From an uncultured Oribacterium sp. (lineage in GTDB: Bacteria; Bacillota; Clostridia; Lachnospirales; Lachnospiraceae), in assembly GCA_902485915.1 (NCBI GenBank), contig CABTMH010000090.1:1-20142 (forward strand): DNA of 20,142 nt. Reading direction: 5' to 3'. The translations under genes and the position numbers were made by a program. The notes below the pieces were generated by a model that made no database searches, had not been told where the DNA came from, and saw nothing but the letters and a program-made list of their open reading frames with translations. This document shows positions 1 to 5,227 of the stretch, in pieces. Each line of letters opens with the position of its first letter. The stretch's first letter is position 1.

Positions 1-77
1 CACTTTTTTATTTTTCTTTTTTGTCATTCGCTTGCGATGGATGTTTGTGTCCGTTTCGCTTGCGGCGACAGTTGCAT

Positions 78-106
78 ACTTTAACAGACGGAGCAGGGCA
101 TGTCAA
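78..106 (-). promoter_or_regulatory. Strong sigma-A promoter reading out of left edge
   Basis: On the minus strand a perfect -35 TTGACA (106-101) is followed after 17 bases by -10 TAAAGT (83-78). Transcription would start near position 71 and leave the window. The first 70 bases downstream have no start codon with a ribosome binding site. The target could therefore be a gene with a long leader, or an RNA gene, beyond the edge. Confidence 0.7.
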
Positions 107-154
107 GCGCCATTTTCACTTTTTCAAAAAAATCCGAGGGAAGTCCGAGTGACC

Positions 155-302
155 GTTACTGTCCCCTCCTCAACTGGATTCAGGCAGGGCCAGAGGGGAC
201 GGCAACGGAGGCCATACGTAGAGACCGTGTGAAATCAAGCCGGGTCCCCTTAGCGGCACTTGGTGTTATCTCTCCTTGGACCCCTCTGCCTGATCAGTAC
301 AC
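155..302 (+). repeat. Structured palindromic repeat, element A
   Basis: This intergenic element shares two blocks with element B at 4569-4658. TCAACTGGATTCAGGCAGGG at 170-189 is identical to the minus strand of 4643-4624. GCCTGATCAGTACAC at 288-302 matches the minus strand of 4597-4583 at 14 of 15 positions. The edge GTTACTGT (155-162) also matches the end of element B. In both copies the two blocks pair through CAGGC/GCCTG and leave the same unpaired flanks. Here 98 bases with further nested hairpins separate the blocks, against 26 in element B. The family is not recognised. It could be a MITE-like element or a structured RNA. Confidence 0.6.
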
Positions 303-304
303 AT

Positions 305-1108
305 TTAATGCATGTTCACGTCGACGGTCTGATATGGAATCACCACGCCATGCTCGTTAAATGCCTTTACGATCTTCTCTCTGAGTGCACTGCATGCCTT
401 AAAGTTATCGTCGACGCTTCGTGTCCACACGGTGAACTTAAACACGACGCCGTTCTGGCTTACACGGCTCATCGCAATCGTGACATCTTTCCTGCTGACC
501 TCCGGCTGACTTTCCAGTGCCTGCCGGATCAGAGCACGGACGAGGTCGAAGTCGGATTCATACGCGACCTCGAACTCGAGGTAATTACCTGTCCCCTCCA
601 CGTAGTCAGCATTGACGATCACCGCCTGATCCACGAGACTGTTCGGAAGGATGTTACTCTGTCCGTCATAGCTCTGGATGACAACATGGCGGAAGCTCAT
701 ATCTTTTACGATACCTTCGCAGATCTGGCTGCCGCCCTGCATGATTTTCACCTTCTGTCCGATCTCAAGCGGGCGGGAGGCCGACAGCATGAAGCCGGAA
801 ATCACGTTTCCGAGGGCCTGCTGCGCCGCGAAGGTCGTTACGGCGATGATCAGAGTACCACTTTGTAGGATGACGGTACTGATCTCACGCGCCATATCGA
901 ACTGTGACAGCACGGAGTAGATCGCCGTCGCAAGGAGGGCGACATACACCACACTGTTCAGGAATTTATAGAAGATACTGTTCTTCCGCTGATTGATTTT
1001 CCGGAAGATGCGGTTCGTGATGGAAATCAGCACCGCAAACACCGCGACGATGATCGCGATCGAAATCAGCTTATCGAGATGTCCCTCTGCCATGATATAT
1101 TCTTTCAT
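305..1108 (-). CDS. MscS-family small-conductance mechanosensitive ion channel
   Basis: The 267-residue product is an inner-membrane channel that opens under membrane tension to release solutes during osmotic down-shock. Three hydrophobic segments are visible at about residues 13-33, 50-70 and 78-110. The third contains the Gly/Ala-rich pore helix (AAQQALGNVISGF) that is the MscS signature. It leads into the beta domain (RPLEIGQKVKI) and a C-terminal mixed alpha/beta domain. Length is normal for a minimal MscS. The start at 1108 is preceded by GGGAGGC at good spacing. The gene lies 113 bases downstream of the NAD(P)HX epimerase on the same strand with no clear terminator between them, so cotranscription is possible. 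Confidence in the family is high, but the exact subtype is not resolved. Confidence 0.9.
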   Translation of the reverse strand: MKEYIMAEGHLDKLISIAIIVAVFAVLISITNRIFRKINQRKNSIFYKFLNSVVYVALLATAIYSVLSQFDMAREISTVILQSGTLIIAVTTFAAQQALGNVISGFMLSASRPLEIGQKVKIMQGGSQICEGIVKDMSFRHVVIQSYDGQSNILPNSLVDQAVIVNADYVEGTGNYLEFEVAYESDFDLVRALIRQALESQPEVSRKDVTIAMSRVSQNGVVFKFTVWTRSVDDNFKACSALREKIVKAFNEHGVVIPYQTVDVNMH

Positions 1109-1184
1109 TACGCCTCCCTGTTTCGTATCACACGCCGCACAACGATCATCGTTTCGCCTCGTTCACAGCTGTTTCTTCGTTAAA

Positions 1185-1225
1185 GCCAGCCTACGCTGGG
1201 CATGCTGATGTAGGCATCGGCCTAC
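1185..1225. repeat. Overlapping inverted repeats at the 3' end of the epimerase gene
   Basis: GCCTAC at 1190-1195, GTAGGC at 1210-1215 and GCCTAC at 1220-1225 can form alternative hairpins. CCAGC/GCTGG at 1185-1198 forms another. The last hairpin (6-bp stem, ATCG loop) overlaps the stop codon of the epimerase gene. There is no U-tract, so this is not a classical terminator. Confidence 0.5.
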
Positions 1226-2157
1226 GCGTGCGCTTCTGCCTCGATATACGCTTCGTCTGGGATGCCAATGTCTTCGACCAGCACCCGCCCGGCGAGTTCC
1301 CGACCGGCACCACATACGAGGCCGGTCTTGTTTCGCCCGAACGTGATGGTCACATCCGCTTTTATGCCGCAGCCCATGAGCGCACCCGTATCGGTGTTGA
1401 TGCCGGAGGGCGCGTCGATGGCGAGTACGAATCCATGCCTGCGGCGATTCGCTTCCTCTATAAAAGTGCGGTAGTCGCCCGCGATTTCGCGATGCAGGCC
1501 GATGCCGAAGATGCCGTCGATCAGGATGTCGTCATCCGGGAGCCTGTTCGTCTGAAACGGCGGCGCATCATCCGTGACCGTGTTGCTGTCTGGACGCACT
1601 GCCATAACAGCTGCTTCGTCCGCAGCATCATCCACAGCAGTGTCACCGTTTGGATGCACCGCCATACCAGCTGTTTCGTCCGCTTTGACCATATCGATGT
1701 CCGGACGATACATCGTCACCGCACCGCCTGCCTGCTGGAAACGGCAGAGCTGGTAGAGAAGCTCCCAGCTGGCCTTCTCCAGGCTTCCGACGATGTATAC
1801 ATGCGGCTGATAGCCCTCCTCGAGGAGCATACGCGACGCGCAGATACCATCCGCGCCGTTATTACCGACACCGCAGAGCGCAGAAATCTTCGGACCCCTG
1901 CCTTTCGTTTCTGCTTTCTCCGGACGCTCACTGTCGTTTGCATCAACTCCGCTCACCGTCATCGATTCCTCCGAATGCCGGAAATCTCCTCCACGAAGCG
2001 GATAGTGCCGCATCACATAGTCTGCAATTTTACTGCTCGCCGTCTCCATCAGTGTGAGAGACTTCAGCCCCATCACGTCCATCGCGTAGCGGTCGGCCGC
2101 CTTCGCCACCGTACCGGTGATGCAGGCTGTCATGATATCATCATTCTTACTCGGCAT
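1222..2157 (-). CDS. nnrE: NAD(P)H-hydrate epimerase (YjeF N-terminal domain)
   Basis: The 311-residue enzyme interconverts the R and S forms of hydrated NAD(P)H so that a dehydratase can repair them. The nucleotide-binding signature CGVGNNGADG, a variant of GPGNNGGDG, is at about residues 95-104. The catalytic and fold motifs DGIFGIGL and AIDAPSGIN follow, and then the family's C-terminal VEDIGIP. No dehydratase (NnrD) domain is fused. The ATG at 2157 is chosen over one at 2178 because AGAGGACGG lies directly before it; the upstream ATG has no site. Two non-conserved insertions are odd. One is at about residues 54-89. The other, at 151-204, contains a 20-residue imperfect tandem repeat built around MAVHPNGDT and MAVRPDSNT. 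The core motifs look intact, so activity is plausible. Confidence 0.88.
   Translation of the reverse strand: MPSKNDDIMTACITGTVAKAADRYAMDVMGLKSLTLMETASSKIADYVMRHYPLRGGDFRHSEESMTVSGVDANDSERPEKAETKGRGPKISALCGVGNNGADGICASRMLLEEGYQPHVYIVGSLEKASWELLYQLCRFQQAGGAVTMYRPDIDMVKADETAGMAVHPNGDTAVDDAADEAAVMAVRPDSNTVTDDAPPFQTNRLPDDDILIDGIFGIGLHREIAGDYRTFIEEANRRRHGFVLAIDAPSGINTDTGALMGCGIKADVTITFGRNKTGLVCGAGRELAGRVLVEDIGIPDEAYIEAEAHA
1561..1680. repeat. 60-bp tandem duplication inside nnrE
   Basis: 1561-1620 and 1621-1680 align without gaps at 45 of 60 positions. The best-conserved parts are GCCATA[AC]CAG and CTG[CT]TTCGTC. The unit is exactly 20 codons, so the reading frame is kept. It lies in a surface-loop insertion of the epimerase. 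Confidence 0.8.
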
Positions 2158-2198
2158 ATTCCGTCCTCTTTCTATCATCAGAATGCTACTTCCGTACT

Positions 2199-2204
2199 AT
2201 TTTA
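2199..2204 (-). promoter_or_regulatory. Probable extended -10 promoter of nnrE
   Basis: On the minus strand TGATAAAAT gives an extended -10 (TG, one base, TAAAAT) about 42 bases before the chosen start codon. No good -35 is seen 17 bases upstream. The upstream terminator at 2336-2366 makes a separate promoter for nnrE likely. Confidence 0.4.
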
Positions 2205-2335
2205 TCATAGATTTAATGCTGAGAATACGCGCACATGAAGTATTCTGCCCACTAAAAAGCGCAGATACACCGCGAGCATCATTGCGCCTCTCTGTGTTCA
2301 CATCATTCCTGTTTTTCGTTCCTTTGATACAACGC

Positions 2336-2366
2336 AAAACCCGCCAGCTTATTTGCTGACGGGCGT
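2336..2366 (-). terminator. Intrinsic terminator of the ECF S component gene
   Basis: On the minus strand a 9-bp stem CCCGTCAGC / GCTGGCGGG (one G-U pair) with a 6-base loop is followed by TTTTG, about 30 bases after the stop codon. The plus strand also ends in TTTT, so it could work in both directions. Confidence 0.8.
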
Positions 2367-2391
2367 TTTCTGCGACTTCAGTTTTAACCTG

Positions 2392-2982
2392 TTACGGTTT
2401 CGGGAGCAGCGGTTTCACCTTCTTCAGAATCGTCATCACGAGGGCGAGGGAAATCACGCGATCGAGGTAGTCTGTGAAGATCTGCACGGTGAAAATCGCG
2501 CCGGTGAGCCCGAGCGGGGTGTGTGACAGGGCGGCGACGATGGCAGAGGAACCGGAAGAGGTGACACCGCCGAAGAGGATGGCGTTTATGACAGCGCAGA
2601 CGATCGTGCCCGGCAAAGTGATGAGGAGCGCTGCAAGCAGAAGCCTCAGACCAAACGCCTGGATCTTCCGAAGTACGAAACCGGCCGTGAGGCCGAGGAT
2701 CATACCGACCGGTGCGAAATAGAGCGAGTAAATGTCACCGGTGAACGCCATGAGAACGCCGGATATCAGTGGTGGCAGTACGCCGAAGGCAGGGCCAAAC
2801 ATCGCACCGACCAGAATCGTGCCGATGCTGTCGAGGTAGATCGGGAGGCGCAGGGCGAGTGCCAGCTGGCCGCCGATATAGTTGATACAGATGGCCATGG
2901 CGATCATGGCGATCTTCGTGGTAGTGAATTTCATATTTACATCTCCACCCGTCTTTACACTTGTTGATTTCATATTGCTCAT
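2392..2982 (-). CDS. ECF transporter S component, candidate queuosine/queuine transporter
   Basis: The product (196 residues, or 180 from an internal start) is a very hydrophobic protein with about five to six membrane segments and the ECF S-component pattern LPIYLDSIGTILVGAMFGP. S components bind the vitamin or base and work with the shared EcfT/EcfA energising module, which is not in this window. It follows the riboswitch-controlled nucleoside hydrolase on the same strand, 182 bases away. Because that riboswitch is a preQ1-I type, the best guess for the substrate is queuosine, queuine or preQ1 (QrtT- or QueT-like); this is inferred from context. The ATG at 2982 has AGGAGA before it. The ATG at 2934, just before the conserved part, has GGTGGAG. 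Both are usable and the second may be the true start. A terminator follows at 2336-2366. Confidence 0.78.
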   Translation of the reverse strand: MSNMKSTSVKTGGDVNMKFTTTKIAMIAMAICINYIGGQLALALRLPIYLDSIGTILVGAMFGPAFGVLPPLISGVLMAFTGDIYSLYFAPVGMILGLTAGFVLRKIQAFGLRLLLAALLITLPGTIVCAVINAILFGGVTSSGSSAIVAALSHTPLGLTGAIFTVQIFTDYLDRVISLALVMTILKKVKPLLPKP

Positions 2983-3139
2983 AGTGGTCTCCTTCAGATG
3001 TCCTTAACCGAACATGGGCGTGCTTCCGCGACGGCGATGCACTTATCCACATATTCGTTCCTATTTATCTACGCTCCGTTTCCATCGTTTCCCAGGACGC
3101 TGTGAGGCAGGATCGCTATTTCAGACAGTTTATAGAAAT

Positions 3140-3161
3140 TTAATGGGTCAGACCCCATTAA
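3140..3161 (-). terminator. Hairpin just after the nucleoside hydrolase stop codon
   Basis: An 8-bp perfect stem TTAATGGG / CCCATTAA lies two bases beyond the stop codon. On the minus strand it is followed only by the weak tail ATTTC. It may be a partial terminator or an mRNA 3'-end stabiliser that lets some transcription reach the ECF gene. Confidence 0.45.
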
Positions 3162-3163
3162 GT

Positions 3164-4348
3164 TCAGATGAGTTCTTCCAGCAGCGGGCATTCTTCTGCC
3201 GTTTTTCCGACGAGGCGCGGCAGGAAAAGCGTCCAGAACTTCTGCACATCGACCTCGGTCATGATCTCAGCATTGGCCGGCTTCTGGTAGAAGGACGCGA
3301 CGTCTACGACGGACTGACCGAGGGAGATCCCGCCGGTCTCGATGTCGGTGTAGGCCGCGAAGCCCGAGGCGATCGTCGGGTCGAGGAAGGTCGCGACGGC
3401 GAGCGGATCGTTGATGACACAGCCGATGATGCCCTCCCACGCCCAGTGGAAGTCGAAATAGAACTTCGTAATCTTCCGCACGAAGGCACCGACCTCTGGA
3501 TTCAGGCGCTCGATGTACTCGAGCAGCGTCGGCGTCAGCACAATCTGCCGCGTGACGTCGAGACCGACCATCCGGATAAGCTTCGGGCGTTTCTCTCCGC
3601 TTCGGCCAATGTCTACAGCAGGATTCGATGCCGCATGCTGCGGGATGTCGGCCGTAACACCCGTGACGCCAGATGCGGTGCAAGGCAGCTGCTTAATATC
3701 GTGCGAAACACCCGTGGCGTCTGATGCACCGCAAGGCACCTGTGCAGATGTAGGCATCGAACGCAGCACGCTGTTCGGACGCGGACACGACGCGTTGTGG
3801 TCCTCGAGGGTCTCAAAAACGATGCGGGCGCTGTCCGGGTCCTCCCAGTAGTTGTACTCGGCGACCGGCGAGCAGTTTCCGTGGCTTCGAAAGTTACCGC
3901 CCATCGAGACAAGCTCGTCGACGGCGAGGAAGGCGTCACGGTCCACGCGGATCAGCTCTGCGAGATTCGTGAGCGGGCCGAGGGCAATGATGGAGCAGTC
4001 ACCTGCATGGAGCTCCTCTCGCATGAACTCGACCGCGGACTTCTCCGGTGGCATCGTCACCGGAACGTCCGGAAGGAAGCTCTCACCGAGACCGTCTGCG
4101 CCGTGCGTATCGAGCGCGCTGACATGATCACGTTTCAGGGGCCGGTCCGCACCGAGGTAAATCGGCACATCCTCGCGGTCGAGGAAATGAAGCACCTTCC
4201 GCGCGTTCCCGTACCCCATCTCGAGCGGTGCGTTGCCTGCGACGATCGTGATGCCGCGCACATCCAGCTCCGGACTCGCCAGCGCCAGCATGATCGCGAG
4301 GGAATCATCGATCCCCGGATCACAGTCGAGAATTACTTTTCGTTTCAT
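3164..4348 (-). CDS. Nucleoside hydrolase under preQ1 riboswitch, candidate queuosine hydrolase (QueK-like)
   Basis: The 394-residue protein belongs to the inosine-uridine-preferring nucleoside hydrolase family, which cleaves the N-glycosidic bond of ribonucleosides in the cytoplasm. The N-terminal Ca2+/ribose motif DCDPGIDDSLA is at residues 8-18 and the NYWEDPDSA motif at 166-174. The usual HDP of the third motif is NDP here (residues 313-315, VINDPLAVA). Known QueK enzymes release queuine from queuosine and belong to this family. With a preQ1-I riboswitch upstream and an ECF S component downstream, that role is the best inference, but a purine or pyrimidine nucleoside hydrolase is not excluded. 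The family is usually about 310-330 residues. The excess is an insertion at about 184-256 containing a 17-residue tandem repeat (PCGASDATGVS, PCTASGVTGVT). The start has AAAGGTGAT upstream. Confidence 0.85.
   Translation of the reverse strand: MKRKVILDCDPGIDDSLAIMLALASPELDVRGITIVAGNAPLEMGYGNARKVLHFLDREDVPIYLGADRPLKRDHVSALDTHGADGLGESFLPDVPVTMPPEKSAVEFMREELHAGDCSIIALGPLTNLAELIRVDRDAFLAVDELVSMGGNFRSHGNCSPVAEYNYWEDPDSARIVFETLEDHNASCPRPNSVLRSMPTSAQVPCGASDATGVSHDIKQLPCTASGVTGVTADIPQHAASNPAVDIGRSGEKRPKLIRMVGLDVTRQIVLTPTLLEYIERLNPEVGAFVRKITKFYFDFHWAWEGIIGCVINDPLAVATFLDPTIASGFAAYTDIETGGISLGQSVVDVASFYQKPANAEIMTEVDVQKFWTLFLPRLVGKTAEECPLLEELI
3650..3751. repeat. 51-bp tandem duplication inside the nucleoside hydrolase gene
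   Basis: AACACCCGTG at 3656 and 3707, and GGTGCAAGGCA / ACCGCAAGGCA, recur with a 51-bp period, giving two imperfect copies of a 17-codon unit. The copies lie in a non-conserved insertion between the NYWEDPD motif and the C-terminal half of the enzyme. Confidence 0.7.
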
Positions 4349-4373
4349 AGATCACCTTTCAATATGAAGAATT

Positions 4374-4411
4374 GAAAATAAAAAAGCTTATGTTCCGTTC
4401 GAAACATAAGC
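4374..4411 (-). terminator. Riboswitch-controlled terminator
   Basis: On the minus strand GCTTATGTT (4411-4403) pairs perfectly with AACATAAGC (4394-4386) and is followed by TTTTTTATTTTC. It stands 40 bases after the preQ1-I aptamer and 26 bases before the nucleoside hydrolase start. This is the arrangement of a ligand-controlled transcription attenuator. Confidence 0.88.
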
Positions 4412-4451
4412 AAACAAATAAGACACTTCACGTGTCCATCCTTCTGTATCT

Positions 4452-4487
4452 GCCTAGTTTTTTATCCTGGGAGGTTTTCGAACCAGC
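4452..4487 (-). ncRNA. preQ1-I riboswitch aptamer
   Basis: On the minus strand CTGG (4486-4483) pairs with CCAG (4470-4467). The loop begins TTCG and ends ACCTC. The A-rich tail GATAAAAAACTAGG follows at once, and its AGG (4455-4453) can pair with loop CCT (4474-4472) to form the H-type pseudoknot. Stem, loop, A-rich tail and pseudoknot match the class I preQ1 aptamer as known from Bacillus and Thermoanaerobacter. Binding of the queuosine precursor would be expected to favour the downstream terminator and lower expression of the nucleoside hydrolase and transporter. Confidence 0.88.
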
Positions 4488-4500
4488 GTATAACGGGGAC

Positions 4501-4529
4501 AGGATACTACATAAATCTGAAATTGACAA
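4501..4529 (-). promoter_or_regulatory. Promoter of the riboswitch-nucleoside hydrolase transcript
   Basis: On the minus strand -35 TTGTCA (4529-4524) and -10 TATCCT (4506-4501) are 17 bases apart. The start would be near 4495, just before the aptamer, so the whole riboswitch is transcribed. Confidence 0.65.
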
Positions 4530-4556
4530 GCGTTTTCATCATCCGAATCGCACACA

Positions 4557-4604
4557 GGCCCATGCCTGGTTACTGTTCACACGTGTACTAATCAGGCATG
4601 GGCC
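4557..4604. repeat. 12-bp perfect hairpin overlapping repeat element B
   Basis: GGCCCATGCCTG (4557-4568) is the exact reverse complement of CAGGCATGGGCC (4593-4604). This stem uses the same 3' arm as the inner stem of element B, so the two folds exclude each other. There is no U-tract. Confidence 0.7.
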
Positions 4605-4658
4605 GGAGGGCAGCCATCCGGCTCCCTGCCTGAATCCAGTTGACATGTGAACAGCAAC
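4569..4658 (+). repeat. Structured palindromic repeat, element B, with terminal inverted repeats
   Basis: The 90-bp element begins GTTACTGTTCAC (4569-4580) and ends GTGAACAGCAAC (4647-4658), which are inverse complements at 11 of 12 positions. It is flanked directly on both sides by CATGCCTG (4561-4568 and 4659-4666), which resembles an 8-bp target-site duplication. Inside, CAGGCA/TGCCTG and CCGGA/TCCGG stems enclose a small loop. The two blocks shared with element A flank the central stem. It sits between two divergent promoters, so it may not be transcribed. Confidence 0.65.
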
Positions 4659-4715
4659 CATGCCTGCGGTTATATTTGCTATCCGAAAAAGTGCGTTTCT
4701 TTCAAGATGTTTTCC

Positions 4716-4752
4716 TTGACTTATGGGTTAGATTGGACTAACATTCATAAGT
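4716..4752 (+). promoter_or_regulatory. Promoter with overlapping palindromic operator for the metal operon
   Basis: -35 TTGACT (4716-4721) and -10 TAACAT (4739-4744) are 17 bases apart. The core is covered by nested inverted repeats: ACTTATG (4719-4725) with CATAAGT (4746-4752), and GTTAG (4727-4731) with CTAAC (4738-4742). A repressor bound here would cover the polymerase site from -35 to -10. The GTTAG/CTAAC half-sites recall DtxR/IdeR/MntR-family operators more than a Fur box. This suggests repression by metal, but the regulator is not in the window. Confidence 0.7.
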
Positions 4753-4867
4753 TAACAGAAGCTTACGTGGCCGATGCCATCAGGCTTCTGCCGGAACTAG
4801 CTGGCGCTTTCGAAAGCAGGTCAAGCTTTCGGGCGCGGATATTTTAAATCATCAGGAGGATGGAATC
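4753..4867 (+). promoter_or_regulatory. Structured 5' leader of the metal operon
   Basis: The leader is about 115 bases. CAGAAGC (4756-4762) pairs with GCTTCTG (4784-4790), enclosing a smaller stem. CGAAAGC (4811-4817) can pair with GCTTTCG (4825-4831), extended by GCGC (4804-4807) with GCGC (4833-4836), or CGAAAGC can fold back on the GCTTTCG just before it. AGGAGG near 4855 is the ribosome binding site. No known riboswitch class is recognised. Confidence 0.45.
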
Positions 4868-5221
4868 ATGGTAAAGTTAAAGGATCTGAAGAAACTGGAG
4901 AAGCTTGGTGTTTTTGCAGGTGGTGTACTGTTCGGCACCGCTGGTATCGCTGTGCTTGCAAGCAAGGATGCGAAGAAGTTATATACTCAGTGCACAGCAG
5001 CAGTTCTGCGTGGCAAGGATAGTGTGATGAAGACGACCGCGACCCTGAAGGAGAACTGTGGCGATATCTATGCAGATGCGAAGGGCATCAACGAAGAGCG
5101 CTATGAGGCTGAGGCGGCAGCGCGTCTTTCAGAAGCTGAGGCACTCGTAGAGGAGGCGAAGAAGTGCAGCGGTGATCAGGCGTGCGGATGTGCGAAGGCA
5201 GACACAAAGGAAGAGGCGTAA
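4868..5221 (+). CDS. Small single-TM protein, DUF6110-like, candidate FezA-type ferrosome protein
   Basis: The 117-residue protein has a short basic N-terminus, then one Gly-rich hydrophobic segment at about residues 14-32 (FAGGVLFGTAGIAVLAS). A long charged, probably helical region follows, and the tail is rich in Cys, Glu and Ala (C100, C106, C108). It resembles the small proteins annotated as DUF6110 beside clostridial P-type ATPases. It starts an operon with the ATPase, whose start codon is only 6 bases after its stop. In ferrosome operons the small membrane protein FezA precedes the ATPase FezB and is needed to make the iron granule. Equating this protein with FezA rests on size, topology and position, not on a checked alignment. 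The start has a strong AGGAGG. Confidence 0.7.
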   Translation: MVKLKDLKKLEKLGVFAGGVLFGTAGIAVLASKDAKKLYTQCTAAVLRGKDSVMKTTATLKENCGDIYADAKGINEERYEAEAAARLSEAEALVEEAKKCSGDQACGCAKADTKEEA

Positions 5222-5227
5222 GTAAGC

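Larger units (their letters stand above)
1..304. other. Intergenic region with structured repeat and outward promoter
   Basis: No convincing gene is present; the short open frames here have no ribosome binding site or recognisable protein. The region lies 3' of the minus-strand mscS-like gene. It contains repeat element A (about 155-302), a GTCCCCTC/GAGGGGAC hairpin (161-168 with 193-200), and a consensus promoter on the minus strand (78-106) that fires out of the left edge. The transcript from that promoter would begin with short hairpins built on GCAAGCGA and then an A-rich run. The gene it serves lies outside the window and cannot be identified. Confidence 0.7.
4349..4867. other. Divergent control region between queuosine-salvage and ferrosome-like operons
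   Basis: No gene is seen. From left to right it holds the riboswitch terminator and preQ1-I aptamer (minus, 4374-4487), the minus promoter (4501-4529), a strong hairpin and repeat element B (4557-4666), and the plus promoter overlapped by a palindrome (4716-4752). A structured 5' leader follows (4751-4867) and ends in the ribosome binding site AGGAGG. Confidence 0.75.

Noticed and set aside
2983..3139. Second riboswitch (THF or preQ1-II) before the ECF S component gene
   Set aside because: GGAGCGTAGAT recalls the start of a THF aptamer, but the closing strand and second junction are missing. No preQ1-II pattern was found either.
4716..4752. Fur box in the metal operon promoter
   Set aside because: The palindrome lacks the GATAAT/ATTATC core of Fur sites; the half-sites GTTAG and CTTATG fit a DtxR-family site better.
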